Assembly (NCBI RefSeq): GCF_000706645.1
Contig: NZ_KL407337.1
Coordinates: forward strand, 62,001-126,000
Length of the DNA stretch: 64,000 nucleotides
Origin: Bartonella rochalimae ATCC BAA-1498
Lineage (GTDB): Bacteria > Pseudomonadota > Alphaproteobacteria > Rhizobiales > Rhizobiaceae
Direction: 5' to 3'
This document shows, piece by piece, positions 16,156-26,636 of the stretch. Below the pieces are notes generated by a model that was given only the letters and a program-made list of their open reading frames with translations, ran no database searches and was not told where the DNA came from. The translations under genes and the position numbers were made by a program. Every line of letters starts with the position of its first letter. Within the stretch, counting starts at the first letter, position 1.

Positions 16156-17154
16156 CTATCGATGTGCTTCTATGATTTTGTAGCCATGAACTTCTTCATG
16201 GATAAAAACTGTGCAGAAGAGCTTTTTTAATAGTGTTTCATAAGGTAGATGGCGATTTGCAACGAGAAGCAAGCGACCTTTAGGTTTAAGGTATTTTGCA
16301 GCATTTATAATAAAATGCTGCCCTAATGAAATGTCTGTTGTTTGTTGTGTATGAAATGGTGGATTTGAAATAATTGTATCATAAAGATTTTTTATAGGCT
16401 CATAAATAAGATCATGCCAATAAAAGCCAATCGGAAGAGAGGTTTTTATATGCTGTAGATGTTTTTTTGCTGCCTCTAAAGCGTTATAGTCGGCTTCATA
16501 AAGGTCGAGTGCAGTTAAGTTTTTGCTTACTTCAAGTGCAGTATAAGAAAGAAATCCCCAGCCCGCTCCAAAATCAGCTGTTTTTCCAAAAATGACTTTA
16601 TGTAAATAAGGTATAAGTGCAGCAGATCCTGGGTCAATACGACCATGAGAAAACATACCAGAAGTAGTTTGAAATTTATTTCCAAAACTGAGTGGTGATG
16701 AGCGAAAATGAGCAATATTTTGTTTATCTATTTTTTGCGGTACTTGCAACCAGAAGATATGGCTATGATTTTTGGATAATTTTTTACTAATAGGAACAAG
16801 AGTGTTAACCCATTTCATCATTGAGGCAGAACCAGCAGTTTTTTCTCCACTAATGATGATCCATCCACCAGGTTTGACTCGTTCTAATAGATCAAGAAAA
16901 CGATTTTGATTAAGATCACGATATTTACTAAGTTGTAGCAGTCCTCCATCATAGATTATGGTTTGATTTATTTGGGGGCTACATTGAAATTTAGCATTGG
17001 TAAATTTTAAAAAGTCTTGTCGCCAAGGGGTTATAATTTCAAGATTTTTTATCCATTGTTTATCAGGAATTTTAGTTAAACCAAAACCTAAAAAATATTG
17101 GTTCGAACAAGGTCTAGGGAGATCATAGCTTTCAAAAGGTAAAAATAGAGACAC
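16156..17154 (-). CDS. rsmC: Class I SAM methyltransferase, RsmC-type (16S rRNA guanine-N2)
   Basis: A 332-residue two-domain protein. The C-terminal half has the SAM-binding motif ADFGAGWGFLSYTAL and the amino-methyltransferase motif ISNPPFHT, preceded by the RsmC/RlmG-like block GMFSHGRIDPGSAALI. The N-terminal half is a degenerate copy of the fold, as in RsmC. By family it methylates guanine N2 in 16S rRNA; RlmG-type 23S activity is an alternative. The start codon is GTG. The gene is convergent with hslU, with only about 20 bases between. Confidence 0.82.
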   Translation of the reverse strand: MSLFLPFESYDLPRPCSNQYFLGFGLTKIPDKQWIKNLEIITPWRQDFLKFTNAKFQCSPQINQTIIYDGGLLQLSKYRDLNQNRFLDLLERVKPGGWIIISGEKTAGSASMMKWVNTLVPISKKLSKNHSHIFWLQVPQKIDKQNIAHFRSSPLSFGNKFQTTSGMFSHGRIDPGSAALIPYLHKVIFGKTADFGAGWGFLSYTALEVSKNLTALDLYEADYNALEAAKKHLQHIKTSLPIGFYWHDLIYEPIKNLYDTIISNPPFHTQQTTDISLGQHFIINAAKYLKPKGRLLLVANRHLPYETLLKKLFCTVFIHEEVHGYKIIEAHR

Positions 17155-17226
17155 ATTTTATTCTTTCAAAGAAATGCCTCTCCAATATTTTAGAATGGCA
17201 TTTTATTTTACAGTAAGAAAATAAAA

Positions 17227-19428
17227 TTAATCTTCTTTTTTCTTACGACGGTTTTTCTTTTCAGATCGATTCCTTTCATGAATATTACCGCCTTTTTCTG
17301 TTTCTATTGAGTCATCATGGATAAGCTCTTTTCCAGTTTGTTGATCAACGACTTTCATCGATAACCGAATTTTACCACGTTCATCGAAGCCCATTAATTT
17401 AACCCAAACCTTATCACCTTCTTTGACAATATCAGTTGTTTTTGCTACCCGTTCTACCGCGAGTTGAGAGATGTGAACAAGTCCATCGCGAGAACCAAAA
17501 AAATTAACAAACGCTCCAAATTCTGCAATTTTAACAACTGTTCCTTGGTAAATAGCACCGACTTCAGGTTCATCAACAATTGAAAGGATCCAATTTTTTG
17601 CTGCTTCAATGGTTTTTAAATCAGAAGAAGCAATTTTAATTGTTCCATCATCCTCAATATTAATTTTAGCTCCAGTTTTTTCCACAATTTCTCTTATTAC
17701 TTTACCACCAGCACCAATAACATCACGAATTTTATCTACAGGAATATTCATCATTTCAATACGTGGAGAAAATTCGCTAAGTTCACTACGTGCACGAGCT
17801 AAGGCCTTTGCCATTTCATTGAGAATATGGATTCGACCATCCTTAGCTTGTGCAAGTGCGATTTTCATAATCTCCTCAGTAATGCCGTCAATTTTTATGT
17901 CCATTTGCAGAGAAGTAATTCCGTTTTCTGTACCTGCTACTTTGAAATCCATATCACCAAGGTGATCTTCATCCCCTAAAATATCTGATAGAACGGCAAA
18001 TTGTTTACCTTCTTTAATCAAACCCATTGCAATACCAGCAACAGGGTTGGCTAAAGGAACACCTGCATCCATGAGTGCTAGTGAAGTTCCACAAACAGTT
18101 GCCATTGAAGAAGATCCATTTGATTCAGTAATTTCTGATACAGTACGAATAGTATAAGGAAATGATTCTTTTGTCGGCAACATGGGATGAATAGCACGCC
18201 ACGCTAATTTACCATGACCAATTTCACGGCGGCCAGGAGAACCAATACGGCCTATTTCACCTACTGAAAAAGGTGGAAAATTGTAATGGAGAAGAAATGT
18301 TTCTTTATACATACCTGTCAAGGAATCTATATATTGCTCATCTTCTCCAGTTCCTAATGTTGCTATGACAAGTGCTTGTGTTTCACCACGAGTAAATAAT
18401 GCTGATCCGTGTGTGCGAGGTAAAATACCTACTTCTGATTGAATTGAGCGAACATCTGAAAGATTTCGTCCATCAATGCGTTTTCCCGTATCAAGGATGT
18501 TTTGGCGAACAATTTTTGCTTGCAACTGTTTGAAAACAGTTGCAATCTGATCTGTATTAAATTCGCAGTTTTTTTCTGTTTCTTGTGTGAATTTATTGAT
18601 GACTTCTTCTTTAAGAAAATCAAGTGCAGCATGACGTTTTTGTTTATCAGTAATTGTATAAATGTCTCTGAGATCTTGTTCGACCATTTCAAGCATATCT
18701 TTTTCAAGGATAGATAGATCCTCCGGAATAAAGTCGCGGGGCTCTTTAGCAGCTACTTCGGCAAGTTTGATGATTGCATTAATTACAGGTTGAAAACTTT
18801 TTTGGCCAAACATGACAGCGTCTAACATTACATCTTCAGGTAATTCATGTGCTTCTGATTCAACCATTAGTACAGCATTTTCTGTTCCAGCAACAACGAG
18901 ATCAAGTTTTGATTCAGGCATCTCGTCAATATTAGGATTAAGAATATATTGTCCATTGCAGTAACCAATACGAGCAGCGGCAATTGGGCCCATAAAAGGA
19001 ATACCTGAGAGAGTTAGTGCGGCAGAAGATGCAATTATAGCAAGAATATCAGGGTTGTTTTCTAAATCATGCTGGATGACAGAAACGATTACTTGTGTAT
19101 CATTTTTATAACCATCAACAAAGAGCGGGCGAATTGGACGATCAATTAACCGTGAAATTAAGGTCTCACTTTCACTTGGACGGCTTTCGCGTTTTAAATA
19201 ACCTCCAGGTATTTTACCAACTGCATAGTTTTTTTCTTGATAATTAACGGTGAGCGGAAAAAAATTTTGATCTGGTTTTGGAGTTTTTGCTGAAACGACA
19301 GTTGCCAAAACAACAGTTTCACCATATGTAGCAAGAATCGCGCCATCTGCCTGACGTGCAATTTTTCCTGTTTCGAGGATAAGTGGCCGGCCGGCCCATT
19401 CAATTTCTACCTTATGGGTTTTAAACAT
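17227..19428 (-). CDS. pnp: Polyribonucleotide nucleotidyltransferase (PNPase)
   Basis: PNPase degrades RNA 3' to 5' using phosphate and is a degradosome partner. The 733-residue protein has two RNase PH domains (about 10-230 and 325-550, the second with GETQALV and [14 protein letters not shown]). A KH domain follows (about 553-615, [12 protein letters not shown]), then an S1 domain (about 620-690, [26 protein letters not shown]), and the protein ends in a Lys/Arg-rich tail. It lies downstream of rpsO, the common bacterial order. A short AT hairpin (GAGT/ACTC) sits in the gap near 19618-19647 and could be a processing site. Confidence 0.97.
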   Translation of the reverse strand: MFKTHKVEIEWAGRPLILETGKIARQADGAILATYGETVVLATVVSAKTPKPDQNFFPLTVNYQEKNYAVGKIPGGYLKRESRPSESETLISRLIDRPIRPLFVDGYKNDTQVIVSVIQHDLENNPDILAIIASSAALTLSGIPFMGPIAAARIGYCNGQYILNPNIDEMPESKLDLVVAGTENAVLMVESEAHELPEDVMLDAVMFGQKSFQPVINAIIKLAEVAAKEPRDFIPEDLSILEKDMLEMVEQDLRDIYTITDKQKRHAALDFLKEEVINKFTQETEKNCEFNTDQIATVFKQLQAKIVRQNILDTGKRIDGRNLSDVRSIQSEVGILPRTHGSALFTRGETQALVIATLGTGEDEQYIDSLTGMYKETFLLHYNFPPFSVGEIGRIGSPGRREIGHGKLAWRAIHPMLPTKESFPYTIRTVSEITESNGSSSMATVCGTSLALMDAGVPLANPVAGIAMGLIKEGKQFAVLSDILGDEDHLGDMDFKVAGTENGITSLQMDIKIDGITEEIMKIALAQAKDGRIHILNEMAKALARARSELSEFSPRIEMMNIPVDKIRDVIGAGGKVIREIVEKTGAKINIEDDGTIKIASSDLKTIEAAKNWILSIVDEPEVGAIYQGTVVKIAEFGAFVNFFGSRDGLVHISQLAVERVAKTTDIVKEGDKVWVKLMGFDERGKIRLSMKVVDQQTGKELIHDDSIETEKGGNIHERNRSEKKNRRKKKED

Positions 19429-19533
19429 TTTTTATCCTTAATGACCTAATATTTACATTGTGATTTTGTGTTATGTTTCAAAGTTATGGGTAATACAACA
19501 AGACATTTCTATATTTTGCATAGAGAGAAATAA

Positions 19534-19623
19534 ATGACAGATCAAATGGAAACACCCGGCAATCTTGCTCACGATTCTTCATTAGTCTTTGATTACGAGC
19601 AGTATATTAAAGTAAAAGAGTGA
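19534..19623 (+). other. Possible 29-residue ORF between rpsO and pnp, opposite strand
   Basis: A short frame from ATG 19534 to TGA 19623, starting MTDQMETPGNLAHDSSLVFD. It is antisense to the rpsO-pnp transcript, and the weak GAGAG upstream is the only translation signal. The peptide has a balanced, non-AT-driven composition, so it could be a gene remnant, but I do not recognise it. Chance is the main alternative. Confidence 0.2.
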
Positions 19624-19655
19624 TTTTTCGTAAAAAAATACTCACTTACTTTTCT

Positions 19656-19925
19656 TCAACGGCGTAAGCCTAATCTTTCGACAAGTTTCTGATAGCGATC
19701 TTGATCAACACCTTTTAGGTAATCAAGAAGCCGGCGGCGTTGGGATACCATCTTTAAAAGACCCCGACGAGAATGATTATCTTTTTTGTGAGATTTAAAG
19801 TGGTTGGTTAAATTAGAAATGCGTTCAGAAAGAACAGCAACCTGAACTTCTGGTGAACCTGTATCACCGATTTTAGTTTTATATTCTGTAATAAGAGCTT
19901 TTTTACGCTCAGCAGTAATCGACAT
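19656..19925 (-). CDS. rpsO: 30S ribosomal protein S15
   Basis: S15 is an early-binding 16S rRNA central-domain protein. The 89-residue sequence is full length and has the family block [16 protein letters not shown] and the C-terminal [17 protein letters not shown]. The start follows AAAGGA. A structured leader sits just upstream (19951-19990), where autogenous control of S15 is known in several bacteria. pnp follows downstream. Confidence 0.98.
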   Translation of the reverse strand: MSITAERKKALITEYKTKIGDTGSPEVQVAVLSERISNLTNHFKSHKKDNHSRRGLLKMVSQRRRLLDYLKGVDQDRYQKLVERLGLRR

Positions 19926-20237
19926 CGTATTGTCCTTTCAAAAAATAAGCAAAAAACACCTGTAGCCAAGATGTCGTCCAGCAAAGGCTATAAAAGAACA
20001 AGAAGAGAGAAAATCTTACTTGCTTTGATACTGATATTTGGTACTTATATAGGAAATAAAGTTAAAATACTAGCCCTTGAAGATTTTCTTTATATAAGTT
20101 TATTTTGGCAAATATTTATTTTAAGATTTTTTATGAAAGTTTCTTAAAGAATTATTATTCTAAATAGATAAGATAATAACTTTACATGATGTACTAATAG
20201 TAAAGGGACGAATGAACTGCTGATTTGGAGACAAAAG
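19926..20237. other. Divergent intergenic region between rpsO and the MFS gene
   Basis: The 312 bases hold the rpsO leader structure at 19951-19990 and the TTTGGAG ribosome binding site of the plus-strand MFS gene near 20223-20229. The rest is AT-rich with no ORF of note. Promoters for both directions must lie here but I could not place them with confidence. Confidence 0.5.
19951..19990 (-). promoter_or_regulatory. rpsO leader: overlapping stem and terminator-like hairpin (possible pseudoknot)
   Basis: On the minus strand, ACATCT (19974-19969) pairs with AGGTGT (19961-19956, one G-U), leaving the loop TGGCTAC and followed by TTTTT. The GGCTA inside that loop is also perfectly complementary to TAGCC at 19990-19986. 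The two helices can form an H-type pseudoknot or alternate. The structure ends about 25 bases before the rpsO start. S15 leaders with pseudoknots are known in E. coli and distinct ones in alphaproteobacteria; the match to those is inference. Confidence 0.5.
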
Positions 20238-21860
20238 ATGCAGAAGGTTTCAACATTAGAGATTTTTCATAATTCAACATTCAGAAATTTATGGGTCGCT
20301 ACTCTTGTAGCGAATTTAGGTGGCTTTGTACAGGCGGTGGGAGCAAGCTGGATGATGACATTGATTAGTCCTTCTCATTTTATGGTAGGGCTTGTGCAAA
20401 GTGCTACGACATTACCTCTTGTTGTTTTTTCTCTGATGGCAGGTGCATTAGCTGACAATTTTAATCGGCGTCATATTATGCTTTTTGCTCAAATTATTAT
20501 GATGATTGTCTCAATTAATTTGGTTATTTTATCTTATATGGGATTAATTACCCCCTGGCTTCTCTTATGCTTTACATTTTTGATTGGATGTGGAACCGCT
20601 TTGTATAATCCTTCTTGGCAAGCAACAATAGGGGATATTGTGAACCGAGAAAATATTTCTACTGCCGTTAGTTTGAATAGTGTTGGTTTGAATTTGATGC
20701 GCAGTGTAGGACCTTCTATTGGAGGAGCTATTATTTCTACTTTGGGTGGTATTACAACTTTTTTTGTCAATGCGCTCAGTTATATTCCTTTGATTAGCGT
20801 TTTGTTTTTGTGGAAGCCAAATTACAAGAACAATACATTACCAAGGGAGAGTTTTTTAGGAGCTATAGCAGATGGTCTCCGTTATGTAGCAATGTCTCCC
20901 AATCTTTTGAGTATTATGATAAGATCATTCCTTTTTTGTGTTGGTGCTGTTTTTGTTTTTGCGTTACTGCCAATCGTTGTACATGAATTTTTTGAAGGGA
21001 ATGCACTGTTTTATGGTACATTACTTAGTTGTTTTGGTCTGGGAGCTATTACAGCTGGCGTGATTAATTCGTTTGTACGAAGCAATTTTAAGTCAGAAAT
21101 AATTGTTGCAAGTGCATTTGTTGGATTGTCCTTTTCTTGCTTTGTTTTAGCAATGAGTCGTTCGTTGTTTATAAGCCACTCTGTTTTATTTCCTGCTGGT
21201 TTATGTTGGGTTTTGGCATTATCACTCTTTAATACATCTGTACAGCTTTCTACACCACGTTGGGTTGTTGCGCGTGCTTTAGCCCTTTATCAAACTGCAT
21301 CTTATGGTGGTATGGCTGTTGGAAGTGCAATCTGGGGTGTATTAGCTGAGGTTTATTCTTTAACAGTCGCTTTGAATGTTTGCGCGATATTCTTAATTTG
21401 TGGAGCTCTTGCGGGTATTAAATTTAAAATTCAAGAAATTCCTCAAATTAATTTTGAGCCGCTTGATCAATTTAGAGAGCCAGAGCTTTCATTAGATCTA
21501 GCAGGACAAAGTGGTCCAATTATGATTATGACTTATTATCAAATTAATGAAAATGATCTTGCAGAATTTCTTGAAGTTATGAGACGTTGCCGTCATATTC
21601 GACTACGTGATGGAGCACACCAGTGGATTCTTTTGCGTGATCTTGAGAGGCCGGAATATTGGATAGAATCTTACCATATACCAACTTGGGTAGATTATTT
21701 GCGCCATAATCGCCGTTGCACAAAAGCAGATATAGAGGTTAACAAACATCTTGATAGATTAAATCGCATATCCAATAGCGTAAAGGTTCATCGCATGATT
21801 AAGTGGCAAACAGTACCAAAGATTAATGAGATACATTTAAAACTATCCAATAATCAATAA
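20238..21860 (+). CDS. MFS transporter (MFS_3/EntS-like) with C-terminal soluble domain
   Basis: A 540-residue protein with 10-12 predicted membrane helices in the first ~410 residues. It has an MFS loop motif (MAGALADNFNRRHIMLF) between helices 2 and 3, and motifs such as GCGTALYNPSWQATIGDIV. The final ~110 residues (after GPIMIMTYYQINE) form a soluble region like the dimeric alpha/beta-barrel tail found in the transmembrane secretion effector (MFS_3) group. This family includes enterobactin and drug exporters; the substrate is unknown here. It is the only plus-strand gene between pnp/rpsO and truB, so it is an insertion into a conserved translation cluster. Confidence 0.85.
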   Translation: MQKVSTLEIFHNSTFRNLWVATLVANLGGFVQAVGASWMMTLISPSHFMVGLVQSATTLPLVVFSLMAGALADNFNRRHIMLFAQIIMMIVSINLVILSYMGLITPWLLLCFTFLIGCGTALYNPSWQATIGDIVNRENISTAVSLNSVGLNLMRSVGPSIGGAIISTLGGITTFFVNALSYIPLISVLFLWKPNYKNNTLPRESFLGAIADGLRYVAMSPNLLSIMIRSFLFCVGAVFVFALLPIVVHEFFEGNALFYGTLLSCFGLGAITAGVINSFVRSNFKSEIIVASAFVGLSFSCFVLAMSRSLFISHSVLFPAGLCWVLALSLFNTSVQLSTPRWVVARALALYQTASYGGMAVGSAIWGVLAEVYSLTVALNVCAIFLICGALAGIKFKIQEIPQINFEPLDQFREPELSLDLAGQSGPIMIMTYYQINENDLAEFLEVMRRCRHIRLRDGAHQWILLRDLERPEYWIESYHIPTWVDYLRHNRRCTKADIEVNKHLDRLNRISNSVKVHRMIKWQTVPKINEIHLKLSNNQ

Positions 21861-21962
21861 TTTGAGTGTTATAAAATTGAAATATAAAATAGAAAATAGC
21901 TATTAGTATAAAAAAACAGCCTTCTATACTGGGCTTAGCTTAGTGTTAGAAATAGCAGCTCA

Positions 21963-22922
21963 TTAAATTGTGAAAATTCGTTTTGGTTTGAATTGATTTT
22001 TATCAATTGTACCTATAGCAAGAAGCTGATCTTTGTAAGTGACATAAACATTTTCTTCATCAATAGAGATGTTATTTTCAAATAAGAGTACTGACTTACC
22101 CACTTTTATATGCATTGCTTGAGTTTTATTGAGAGTGTAGTGTGATAGGCAATGTAATGCAGCATCTGTTTTAATCAATAACTGATCAAGTACAGAGAAA
22201 TCTCTCTTCGGTAGAGTACAATTTTCATCTGCTGTTTCTTTACAAGGCATTGCAACTTTTAATTCATCCCATGTAATGAGATCATTTTCTTTAAAAGGCG
22301 CGACTTTTATACGGCGTAGGTCAGAAATATATCCATAACAACCGAGATCGTGTCCCATATCACGTGCTAAGGAACGTACATAGGTTCCTTTTCCACATGT
22401 CATTTCAAAAATAGAATGTCCTTGAGCAGTAGTATCGATAAGCTTGAGGGTTTTAATTTCTACTTGACGAGATGAAATTTCAATATTTGTACCTTTGCGT
22501 GCTAAATCATAGGCACGGTTACCAGCAATTTTAATTGCTGAAAATTTTGGAGGTTTTTGCCAAATAATACCTGTATATTTTGGTAAAAGAGCAAGAATAT
22601 TTTCTTGTGTTGGGCGTATCGAAGATGTTTTAGTAATTTCACCTTCTAGATCATCTGTGGAACGCTCTTCTCCCCAGGCTACACAAAAATGATAAGTTTT
22701 GGTACCTTCCATAACATAAGGAACAGTTTTTGTTGCTTCTCCCAGCGCAATAGGCAATAAGCCAGAAGCAAGTGGATCAAGTGTCCCTGCATGTCCAGCC
22801 TTTTGTGCGTTAAAAAGCCATTTGATTTTTGAAACAGCTGCTGTCGAACTCATTCCTTTGGGTTTATCTAGGATGATCCAGCCGGAAATAGAACGACCTT
22901 TTTTTGTACGTTGTCGTGTCAC
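21963..22922 (-). CDS. truB: tRNA pseudouridine-55 synthase
   Basis: TruB makes pseudouridine 55 in the T-loop of tRNAs. The 319-residue protein has the catalytic-Asp motif [18 protein letters not shown] near residue 43 and the KLIDT and [10 protein letters not shown] blocks. The start codon is GTG and overlaps the rbfA TGA (GTGA), so it is translationally coupled. The length is normal for alphaproteobacteria. Confidence 0.96.
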   Translation of the reverse strand: MTRQRTKKGRSISGWIILDKPKGMSSTAAVSKIKWLFNAQKAGHAGTLDPLASGLLPIALGEATKTVPYVMEGTKTYHFCVAWGEERSTDDLEGEITKTSSIRPTQENILALLPKYTGIIWQKPPKFSAIKIAGNRAYDLARKGTNIEISSRQVEIKTLKLIDTTAQGHSIFEMTCGKGTYVRSLARDMGHDLGCYGYISDLRRIKVAPFKENDLITWDELKVAMPCKETADENCTLPKRDFSVLDQLLIKTDAALHCLSHYTLNKTQAMHIKVGKSVLLFENNISIDEENVYVTYKDQLLAIGTIDKNQFKPKRIFTI

Positions 22923-23335
22923 GTTTTTTGATCTTTAAGTTTATCATTATGAAGATCACGCGCAACCTCAGGTGATCGGAGTAAAGTATCAATTTTTGCA
23001 AAATTATCAAAACTGTTATCGAATCGAAAACGGAGTGCAGGCATGTATTTCATTTGCCGTAACTGATGACTGATCGCTCCACGGATAAAACGACTATTTT
23101 TATTTAAAGCGCTAACGATAGCATCGTGAGAAGTTTGATCGACGGTATTGAGAAAGGAAACAAAGCAAGTAGCAATTTTCAAATCTGATGACATACGCAC
23201 TTCAGAGACAGAAATAACAATATTTTTAAAGGTATCATCAAGCAAAACACCTCGTTGCAATATATGAGCTATTGCGTGGCGAACCTGTTCTCCTACTCTT
23301 AATTGCCGTTGTGATGGATGTATATTTTTTACCAA
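22919..23335 (-). CDS. rbfA: Ribosome-binding factor A
   Basis: RbfA is a KH-fold 30S maturation factor acting late in 16S processing. The 138-residue protein has the family features [20 protein letters not shown] at the N-terminus, [18 protein letters not shown] and [11 protein letters not shown]. The start appears to be TTG, with AAAGG upstream. It sits between infB and truB, the conserved order. Confidence 0.95.
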   Translation of the reverse strand: MVKNIHPSQRQLRVGEQVRHAIAHILQRGVLLDDTFKNIVISVSEVRMSSDLKIATCFVSFLNTVDQTSHDAIVSALNKNSRFIRGAISHQLRQMKYMPALRFRFDNSFDNFAKIDTLLRSPEVARDLHNDKLKDQKT

Positions 23336-23460
23336 AATTATAACCTTTTATATCCTGTTTTCCTTTTGTTCTCTTAAAAGATAAGAAAAGATAGAAAGAT
23401 TGTATTAAGTTTAATACTTTTCTTTTTTAACTATTAGATAAAGAAAGCTCTTAGGTGACC

Positions 23461-26004
23461 TTATAATGTACGATTAATATGCTCGACTCGGAAAGTTTCA
23501 ATAATATCACCCGCGCGAATGTCATCATAGTTTTCAAATGCCATTCCACATTCTTGACCAACTTGTACTTCACTGACTTCATCTTTGAAGCGTTTGAGTG
23601 TTTTAAGTTTTCCTTCATGAATAACGATATTGTCTCGAATTAGCCGGACGCCAGCTCCTCGTTCTATTTTTCCTTCTGTAACCCGACAACCAGCAACTTT
23701 TCCAGTTTTTGTAATGTTAAAGATTTCTAGAATTTCGGCATTACCAAGGAAGGTTTCGCGCTGTTCTGGTGATAGCAATCCTGACATAGCTGCTTTTATA
23801 TCGTCAACAAGATCATAAATGATGTTATAATAACGGATTTCAATTCCTTGAATTTTAGCTGCATCTCTTGCTTGTTTATTCGCTCGAACGTTAAAGCCAA
23901 TAACAGCGGATTGAGAGGCTTCAGCGAGAGAAATATCACTTTCAGTAATACCTCCAGCACCGGAGTGTACGACGCGTGCACGCACTTCCTCATTGCCTAG
24001 TGTTTCTAACGCTGAAGTGATCGCTTCAATAGATCCTTGGACATCTCCTTTGATGATAAGTGGGAATTCTTTTACACCAATAGTTTGTAATTTTGTCATC
24101 ATTTGTTCAAGAGAACCACGAGAGCTAGTTTGTCGAGCTACAGCTTTGTCACGAGCTAAGTGTTGGCGGTATTCAGCTATTTCTCTTGCTTTTGCTTCAT
24201 TTATCACTACAGCAAATCGGTCACCAGCTTGTGGTGTACCTTGCATGCCTAAAATTTCAATTGGTGTAGAAGGCCCTGCTTTTTTGATATAACAACCACA
24301 ATCATCAATTAAAGCACGAACACGTCCCCATTCATTGCCTGCAACAATAATGTCAGAAAGTTGTAATGTACCTTTTTGAATAAGAACAGTTGCAACAGGC
24401 CCCCGTCCTCGATCAAGTTTAGCTTCAATAACAACGCCTTCTGCTGTTCGCTCTGAGTCCGCTTTAAGATCAAGAAGCTCAGCTTGAAGAAGAATAGCTT
24501 CCAAAAGTTTATCAAGATTTTGTCCAGTTTTGGCAGAAACTTCAACTTCTAAAGTTTCACCACCCATGGCTTCAACAAAAACTTCATGTTGCAAAAGTTC
24601 TGTACGTACTTTTTGTGCGTCGGCAGTTGGTTTATCAATTTTGTTAATAGCAACAATAATGGGAACATTAGCGGCTTTTGCATGATTAATGGACTCAATT
24701 GTTTGTGGCATCACACTATCATCGGCGGCGACTACTAAAATAGCAATATCAGTTACTTGAGCACCACGAGCACGCATGGCTGTAAAAGCAGAATGTCCAG
24801 GCGTGTCGATAAAGGTAATCTTTTGACCATTTTGCTCAACTTGATAAGCACCGATATGTTGTGTAATTCCACCTGCTTCACTGGAAACAACATTGGCTTT
24901 ACGAATAGCATCAAGAAGAGAAGTTTTTCCATGGTCAACATGACCCATAATGGTTACAACAGGTGGACGTGGATGCATCTTTAATGGATCATCACTGATA
25001 TTGAAAATACCATCTTCTACATCAGATTCTGAAACACGTTTAACTGTATGACCAAATTCAACAGCAATGAGCTCTGCAATATCCGCATCGATGACATCAC
25101 CAGGCTTCATCATTTGTCCTTGTTTCATTAAAAATTTAATAACATCAACCGAACGTTCGGTCATGCGCTGAGCGAGCTCTTGGATGGTAATGGTTTCAGG
25201 AAGAGTAACTTCACGAGAAATTTTTTCTCTTGGTTCTTGATTTTGTGCACGTTTGAATTTTTCCTGTCGACGACGCATTGCTGCTATTGAACGTCCACGT
25301 CCACTTCCTTCTTCATCCAACGCACTATGAAGAGTAAGTTTTCCTCGACGACGCTCATCAGCTCCTTTTACAACTTTAGGTGAACGCATTTCTGGTTTAG
25401 AAGAATTAGTGCGTCGGTTATGTTTGTCTTCATTATCATGATCATCTATAATACGTTTTTCTGCTATGGGTATATTTTTAAGCGGAATAGCTGCTTCTAA
25501 TGCTTTTATATCTATTGCTTCGATAGATTCTGTTGAGGAGAGTGTAGAAGTATGAGTTGGAATTTGATCTGTGGTGTTCTTACTTTCTCGTAATGTTTGC
25601 TTTTCTTGATGAGTTTGTAAATGCAAACGTTCTTCACGTTCTTTGTCACGTTTTTCTTTTTCAGCTTGTTTACGTATTATTTTTTCTTGGATATGTGCTT
25701 CTTCTAAAGCACGGCGCCTCGCTTCTATTTCTGCTGATGAAAGGTTGCTCGGCGCTATAGGTTTACTGGGCGGTATTTCTTCAAATTTTGGTTTGGAGTG
25801 TTGAGCTACATGCGGTTTAGTAATAGGCTGTGGTGCTTCAGTTTTTTCGTCCGGGCGTGTAATTTTGCGTCGTTTAGTTTCGACAACCACAGCCTTTGTA
25901 CGACCATGGCTGAAATTTTGTTTGATCGTACTAGTTTCTAATCCTGATCGTTTTAAGGTCAGTGTTTTTTTAGCTGTTATTTTGTCATTATTTTTTTCAC
26001 TCAT
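23461..26004 (-). CDS. infB: Translation initiation factor IF-2
   Basis: IF-2 is the GTPase that places fMet-tRNA on the 30S subunit and promotes subunit joining. The 847-residue protein has a charged, low-complexity N-terminal region (about 1-260), an IF2_N domain (about 265-320) and the G domain. The latter has [12 protein letters not shown] near residue 353, DTPGHSAF and NKID. Domains II-IV follow. The ATG overlaps the ylxR stop (ATGA). It is part of rimP-nusA-ylxR-infB. Confidence 0.97.
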   Translation of the reverse strand: MSEKNNDKITAKKTLTLKRSGLETSTIKQNFSHGRTKAVVVETKRRKITRPDEKTEAPQPITKPHVAQHSKPKFEEIPPSKPIAPSNLSSAEIEARRRALEEAHIQEKIIRKQAEKEKRDKEREERLHLQTHQEKQTLRESKNTTDQIPTHTSTLSSTESIEAIDIKALEAAIPLKNIPIAEKRIIDDHDNEDKHNRRTNSSKPEMRSPKVVKGADERRRGKLTLHSALDEEGSGRGRSIAAMRRRQEKFKRAQNQEPREKISREVTLPETITIQELAQRMTERSVDVIKFLMKQGQMMKPGDVIDADIAELIAVEFGHTVKRVSESDVEDGIFNISDDPLKMHPRPPVVTIMGHVDHGKTSLLDAIRKANVVSSEAGGITQHIGAYQVEQNGQKITFIDTPGHSAFTAMRARGAQVTDIAILVVAADDSVMPQTIESINHAKAANVPIIVAINKIDKPTADAQKVRTELLQHEVFVEAMGGETLEVEVSAKTGQNLDKLLEAILLQAELLDLKADSERTAEGVVIEAKLDRGRGPVATVLIQKGTLQLSDIIVAGNEWGRVRALIDDCGCYIKKAGPSTPIEILGMQGTPQAGDRFAVVINEAKAREIAEYRQHLARDKAVARQTSSRGSLEQMMTKLQTIGVKEFPLIIKGDVQGSIEAITSALETLGNEEVRARVVHSGAGGITESDISLAEASQSAVIGFNVRANKQARDAAKIQGIEIRYYNIIYDLVDDIKAAMSGLLSPEQRETFLGNAEILEIFNITKTGKVAGCRVTEGKIERGAGVRLIRDNIVIHEGKLKTLKRFKDEVSEVQVGQECGMAFENYDDIRAGDIIETFRVEHINRTL

Positions 26005-26636
26005 TGTATTTCCTTCACGGCCTTTGCCGTTATTGCACTAAGCTTACTATATTTATCCTCACGATAGGTGATTAATTTGTATATCGTTTTGATAAATCCC
26101 TCTGCAGCTTTCGTATTCAATAAGGCAGCATGTATCACAGGATTAGTTCCAAAAGCCATACTCATTTCATCACTTGTAAATAAAGATATAACTTTTATAT
26201 TCTGATTTACTTTTTTTTGTATTGCGTGGATGGCTTGTGAAATTTTGCGTTTTCCATCTTCTTTTGCTTCTTTTGCATGGAGAACAAGAATAACCTGACC
26301 GGTGCGAATAGCAGAAACAACTTTGGTTGATCCTGTAACAATAGTCCCTGCTTTTCGAGCCATAGAAAGGCTTGAAAGTGCAGCTTTTAGTAGTAATTTA
26401 TCCACAATATGAGCGAGGTTTTCAGAAACCTCAACATCTGTTTTAAGATTTTTGCTAAAAGCTTTACGTTTGACTGCCTCTTCTATGATAGTGTGATGCG
26501 CAGAAACCCAAAGACCACGTCCGGGTAAATTAGCTTTAAGATCAGGGATAATTTGATTATTTGGACCAATGACAAAACGGATCAGCGCTGCCGCTGAAGC
26601 ACTTTTCTTTGTCACAATACAAGTCCGCTCATTCAT
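26001..26636 (-). CDS. YlxR (DUF448) plus L7Ae-like RNA-binding protein
   Basis: A 211-residue two-domain protein. The first ~80 residues are YlxR/DUF448 ([30 protein letters not shown]), and the next ~95 resemble the L7Ae/S12e RNA-binding fold ([21 protein letters not shown]). The fused form is usual in alphaproteobacteria. YlxR binds RNase P in Gram-positives and may modulate its specificity; whether that holds here is unknown. The ATG directly follows the nusA stop, and the stop overlaps infB, so all three are coupled. Confidence 0.9.
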   Translation of the reverse strand: MNERTCIVTKKSASAAALIRFVIGPNNQIIPDLKANLPGRGLWVSAHHTIIEEAVKRKAFSKNLKTDVEVSENLAHIVDKLLLKAALSSLSMARKAGTIVTGSTKVVSAIRTGQVILVLHAKEAKEDGKRKISQAIHAIQKKVNQNIKVISLFTSDEMSMAFGTNPVIHAALLNTKAAEGFIKTIYKLITYREDKYSKLSAITAKAVKEIQ

